Origin: Oscillospiraceae bacterium
Lineage (GTDB): Bacteria; Bacillota; Clostridia; UMGS1883
Reading direction: 5' to 3'
Assembly (NCBI GenBank): GCA_022508735.1
Contig: JAFLUQ010000020.1
Coordinates: forward strand, 1-22,383
Length of the DNA: 22,383 nt
Shown here: positions 20,867-22,383 of the stretch, in pieces
How the letters are laid out: every line of letters begins with the position of its first letter
How positions within the stretch are numbered: position 1 is the first letter of the stretch
The notes under the pieces: generated by a model
Databases searched by the model: none
What the model saw: only the letters and a program-made list of their open reading frames with translations
Told to the model about the DNA's origin: nothing
Translations under genes and position numbers: made by a program

Positions 20867-20895
20867 TTGACAAATGCGGTTTCTTCTATTAGAAT
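20867..20895 (+). promoter_or_regulatory. Promoter of the split glutamate synthase operon
   Basis: A consensus TTGACA (20867-20872) and TAGAAT (20890-20895) are 17 bases apart. Transcription should begin near 20901-20903, at the foot of the hexaloop hairpin. Confidence 0.78.
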
Positions 20896-20901
20896 GATAT
20901 G

Positions 20902-20919
20902 CGAAACAAAGGCGTTTCG
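20902..20919 (+). promoter_or_regulatory. Hexaloop antiterminator hairpin of the glutamate synthase leader
   Basis: CGAAAC pairs perfectly with GTTTCG around the six-base loop AAAGGC. The 3' arm and the last loop bases also form the 5' arm of the terminator at 20912-20953. Loop A1 and G4 fit the ANTAR target rule, and the loop matches the two amt hairpins (AANGGC). Confidence 0.6.
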
Positions 20920-20953
20920 GTTTTTTTGTTGTACAAAATCGAAGCGCTTTTTT
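20912..20953 (+). terminator. Leader terminator (attenuator) of the glutamate synthase operon
   Basis: GCGTTTCGGTTTT pairs with AAAATCGAAGCGC (two G-U pairs), followed by six T residues, 22 bases before the start codon at 20976. It competes with the hexaloop hairpin. An 8-bp core, GCGTTTCG with CGAAGCGC, is the strongest part. Confidence 0.72.
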
Positions 20954-20975
20954 AATTTCAGAAAGGATGATTTTA

Positions 20976-22073
20976 ATGCTTGAAAAGGAAGGAAAGGTAA
21001 GGATCCCTGCGGGCTGCGCCATCTCCGGCATCTTTTCAAAAAGCGGAAAAAAGATAAACGGCGAGAGCATAATCAAGTCCATATCGATCATGCACGACCG
21101 AAGCAACGGCCTGGGCGGCGGATATGCGGCCTACGGCATCTATCCCCAGTATAAGGACTACTACGCTTTCCACGTTTTTTACGATAACGATGCGGCCAAG
21201 ACCGAGTGCGAGGATTTCCTCGACAAACACTTCGACATTGTAAACCTGAGCCGTATCCCCATACGTCCCCACAAAAACATAACCGACGTTCCGCTGATCT
21301 GGCGGTACTTTGTAACTCCCCGCCCCACCCGCCTTGCGGCCAGCCAGCTGGATGAAAAGGAGTTCGTTGCCCGCTGTGTGTTCAGAATAAACACGCAAAT
21401 AGACGGAGCCTACGTGTTCTCATCCGGTAAGAACATGGGCGTATTCAAGGCCGTGGGCTTCCCCGAGGACGTGGGCGAGTTCTATCGCCTTGAGGAATAT
21501 GAGGGCTACTGTTGGACCTGCCACGGACGTTATCCGACCAACACCCCCGGCTGGTGGGGCGGCGCTCACCCCTTCGCCATGCTGGACTATTCTATCGTAC
21601 ACAACGGCGAAATTTCCTCCTATGACGCAAACCGCCGCACGGTTGAGATGTACGGCTACAGCTGCACGCTGCTGACCGACACCGAGGCTATAACCTATAT
21701 TCTTGACTACCTTGTGCGTAAGCAGGGCCTGACCTTAAACGAAGCGGCACAAACTATTGCCGCGCCCTTCTGGTCCACTATCGCCAAGCTCCCCGACGAG
21801 GAGCGGGAACGACTCACCTTCCTGCGCAATAAGTACAGCGGCTGCCTCATCACCGGCCCGTTCTCGATACTTCTCGGCTTTGAGGGCGGCATGATGGCTC
21901 TTAATGATCGGCTCAAGCTCCGCAGCATGGTCATCGGCGAAAAGGACGACATGGCCTATGTTGCCAGCGAGGAGAGCGCTATCCGCGTCATACAGCCCGA
22001 CCTCGACAGGATCTGGGCTCCCAGAGGCGGAGAACCCGTTATCTTCACTCTTAACGACGGCGTACAAGTCTGA
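20976..22073 (+). CDS. Glutamine amidotransferase subunit of a split glutamate synthase (GltB domain 1)
   Basis: The 365-residue protein is a class II (Ntn-type) glutamine amidotransferase like the first domain of large-subunit glutamate synthase. It hydrolyses glutamine and supplies ammonia for reductive transfer to 2-oxoglutarate. Visible motifs are GCAISGIFSKSGKK with the probable nucleophile C14, MHDRSNGLGGGYAAYGIYP, HGRYPTNTPGWWGGAHPF, VHNGEISSYDANRR, and TDTEAITYILDYL. Class II enzymes need a free N-terminal Cys, so the first 13 residues would have to be removed, as the GltB propeptide is. ATG 20976 is preferred over ATG 20967 because GAAAGG then has a nine-base gap. The ferredoxin subunit follows after 20 bases, giving the archaeal/clostridial three-gene arrangement. 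The leader holds an attenuator. Confidence 0.9.
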   Translation: MLEKEGKVRIPAGCAISGIFSKSGKKINGESIIKSISIMHDRSNGLGGGYAAYGIYPQYKDYYAFHVFYDNDAAKTECEDFLDKHFDIVNLSRIPIRPHKNITDVPLIWRYFVTPRPTRLAASQLDEKEFVARCVFRINTQIDGAYVFSSGKNMGVFKAVGFPEDVGEFYRLEEYEGYCWTCHGRYPTNTPGWWGGAHPFAMLDYSIVHNGEISSYDANRRTVEMYGYSCTLLTDTEAITYILDYLVRKQGLTLNEAAQTIAAPFWSTIAKLPDEERERLTFLRNKYSGCLITGPFSILLGFEGGMMALNDRLKLRSMVIGEKDDMAYVASEESAIRVIQPDLDRIWAPRGGEPVIFTLNDGVQV

Positions 22074-22093
22074 CAGGAAAGGAAGTAACACAA

Positions 22094-22383
22094 ATGGCTA
22101 TAAATTATTTCTACCCCGAATATGAGGTAGTGCGCGATACTAACAAGTGCATCAAATGTCAGGTCTGCGCCCGGCAGTGCGCCAACGAGGTGCACGCTTT
22201 AAGCGAAGAGGCCGGACTCATGCTGGCCGACAGCTCCCGCTGCGTGAACTGCCACCGCTGCGTGAGCCTCTGCCCCACCAAGGCGCTCAAGATCGTCAAG
22301 ACAGACCATACCTTCAAAGAGAACGCCAACTGGAGCAAGGAGTCTATATACGAAGTCTACCGTCAGGCGGAGACCGGCGGCGT
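22094..22383 (+). CDS. Ferredoxin/FMN subunit of split glutamate synthase, 5' part only
   Basis: Only 96 residues are visible before the window ends. The ATG at 22094 follows AAAGGAAG. Residues 19-29 are CIKCQVCARQC and residues about 50-60 CVNCHRCVSLC followed by P, so the N-terminus holds two 4Fe-4S clusters of bacterial ferredoxin type. After KALKIVKTD the sequence ENANWSKESIYEVYRQAETGG resembles the start of the FMN-binding glutamate synthase domain. In the clostridial and archaeal form this subunit takes electrons from ferredoxin and reduces the iminoglutarate intermediate. The gene directly after the glutamine amidotransferase subunit supports the assignment. The catalytic FMN domain itself lies outside the window. 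Confidence 0.88.
   Translation, partial: MAINYFYPEYEVVRDTNKCIKCQVCARQCANEVHALSEEAGLMLADSSRCVNCHRCVSLCPTKALKIVKTDHTFKENANWSKESIYEVYRQAETGG

Overview
The window looks like chromosomal core DNA from a Gram-positive anaerobe of the class Clostridia, possibly Oscillospirales. The evidence is strong AGGAGG-type ribosome binding sites, frequent TTGACA-N17-TATAAT promoters, a clostridial split glutamate synthase with its own ferredoxin domain, a doubled FeoA with FeoB and a Cys-rich partner, and a lipoprotein with a classic lipobox. There is no phage, insertion sequence, CRISPR array, rRNA or tRNA that I can see. Almost everything up to about 16.6 kb is on the minus strand.

Reading the minus strand in transcription order (right to left): the iron-uptake cluster feoA-feoA-feoB-Cys-rich protein (16613 to 13536) lies under TTAG-N10-CTAA boxes that resemble DtxR-family iron operators. 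Next come an acidic two-pass membrane protein (13399-12857) and maf (12659-12075). A cell-shape and division run follows, mreC-mreD-pbp2-minD-mgsA, leading into tex, a 46-residue membrane protein and a lipoprotein (11929 to 4070). mreB, minC and minE are not in this run. A second unit, rplS-lepB-rbgA-Nudix-rnhB-yraN (3936 to 588), starts at a strong promoter and ends at a strong terminator. The window opens inside an rRNA-type methyltransferase gene.

To the right, a secreted L,D-transpeptidase with a recent 126-residue tandem duplication (plus strand, 17048-18682) converges on an ammonium transporter fused to a C-terminal PII domain (minus strand, 20477-18729); the two share a bidirectional terminator. 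Divergent from the transporter is the start of a split glutamate synthase operon: a glutamine amidotransferase subunit, then a ferredoxin/FMN subunit cut by the window end. Ammonium import, PII signalling and glutamate synthesis therefore sit back to back.

The most interesting part is the 498-base region between these two nitrogen operons. Three small hairpins with six-base loops of the form AANGGC occur there, two in the amt leader and one in the glutamate synthase leader. In each, the GGC of the loop plus the 3' arm can instead form the 5' arm of an intrinsic terminator. This is the logic of antitermination by ANTAR-domain proteins (six-base loop, A at position 1, G at position 4). But two of the hairpins begin at the predicted transcription start, which leaves no room for the usual upstream partner hairpin, and amt carries two switches in series.
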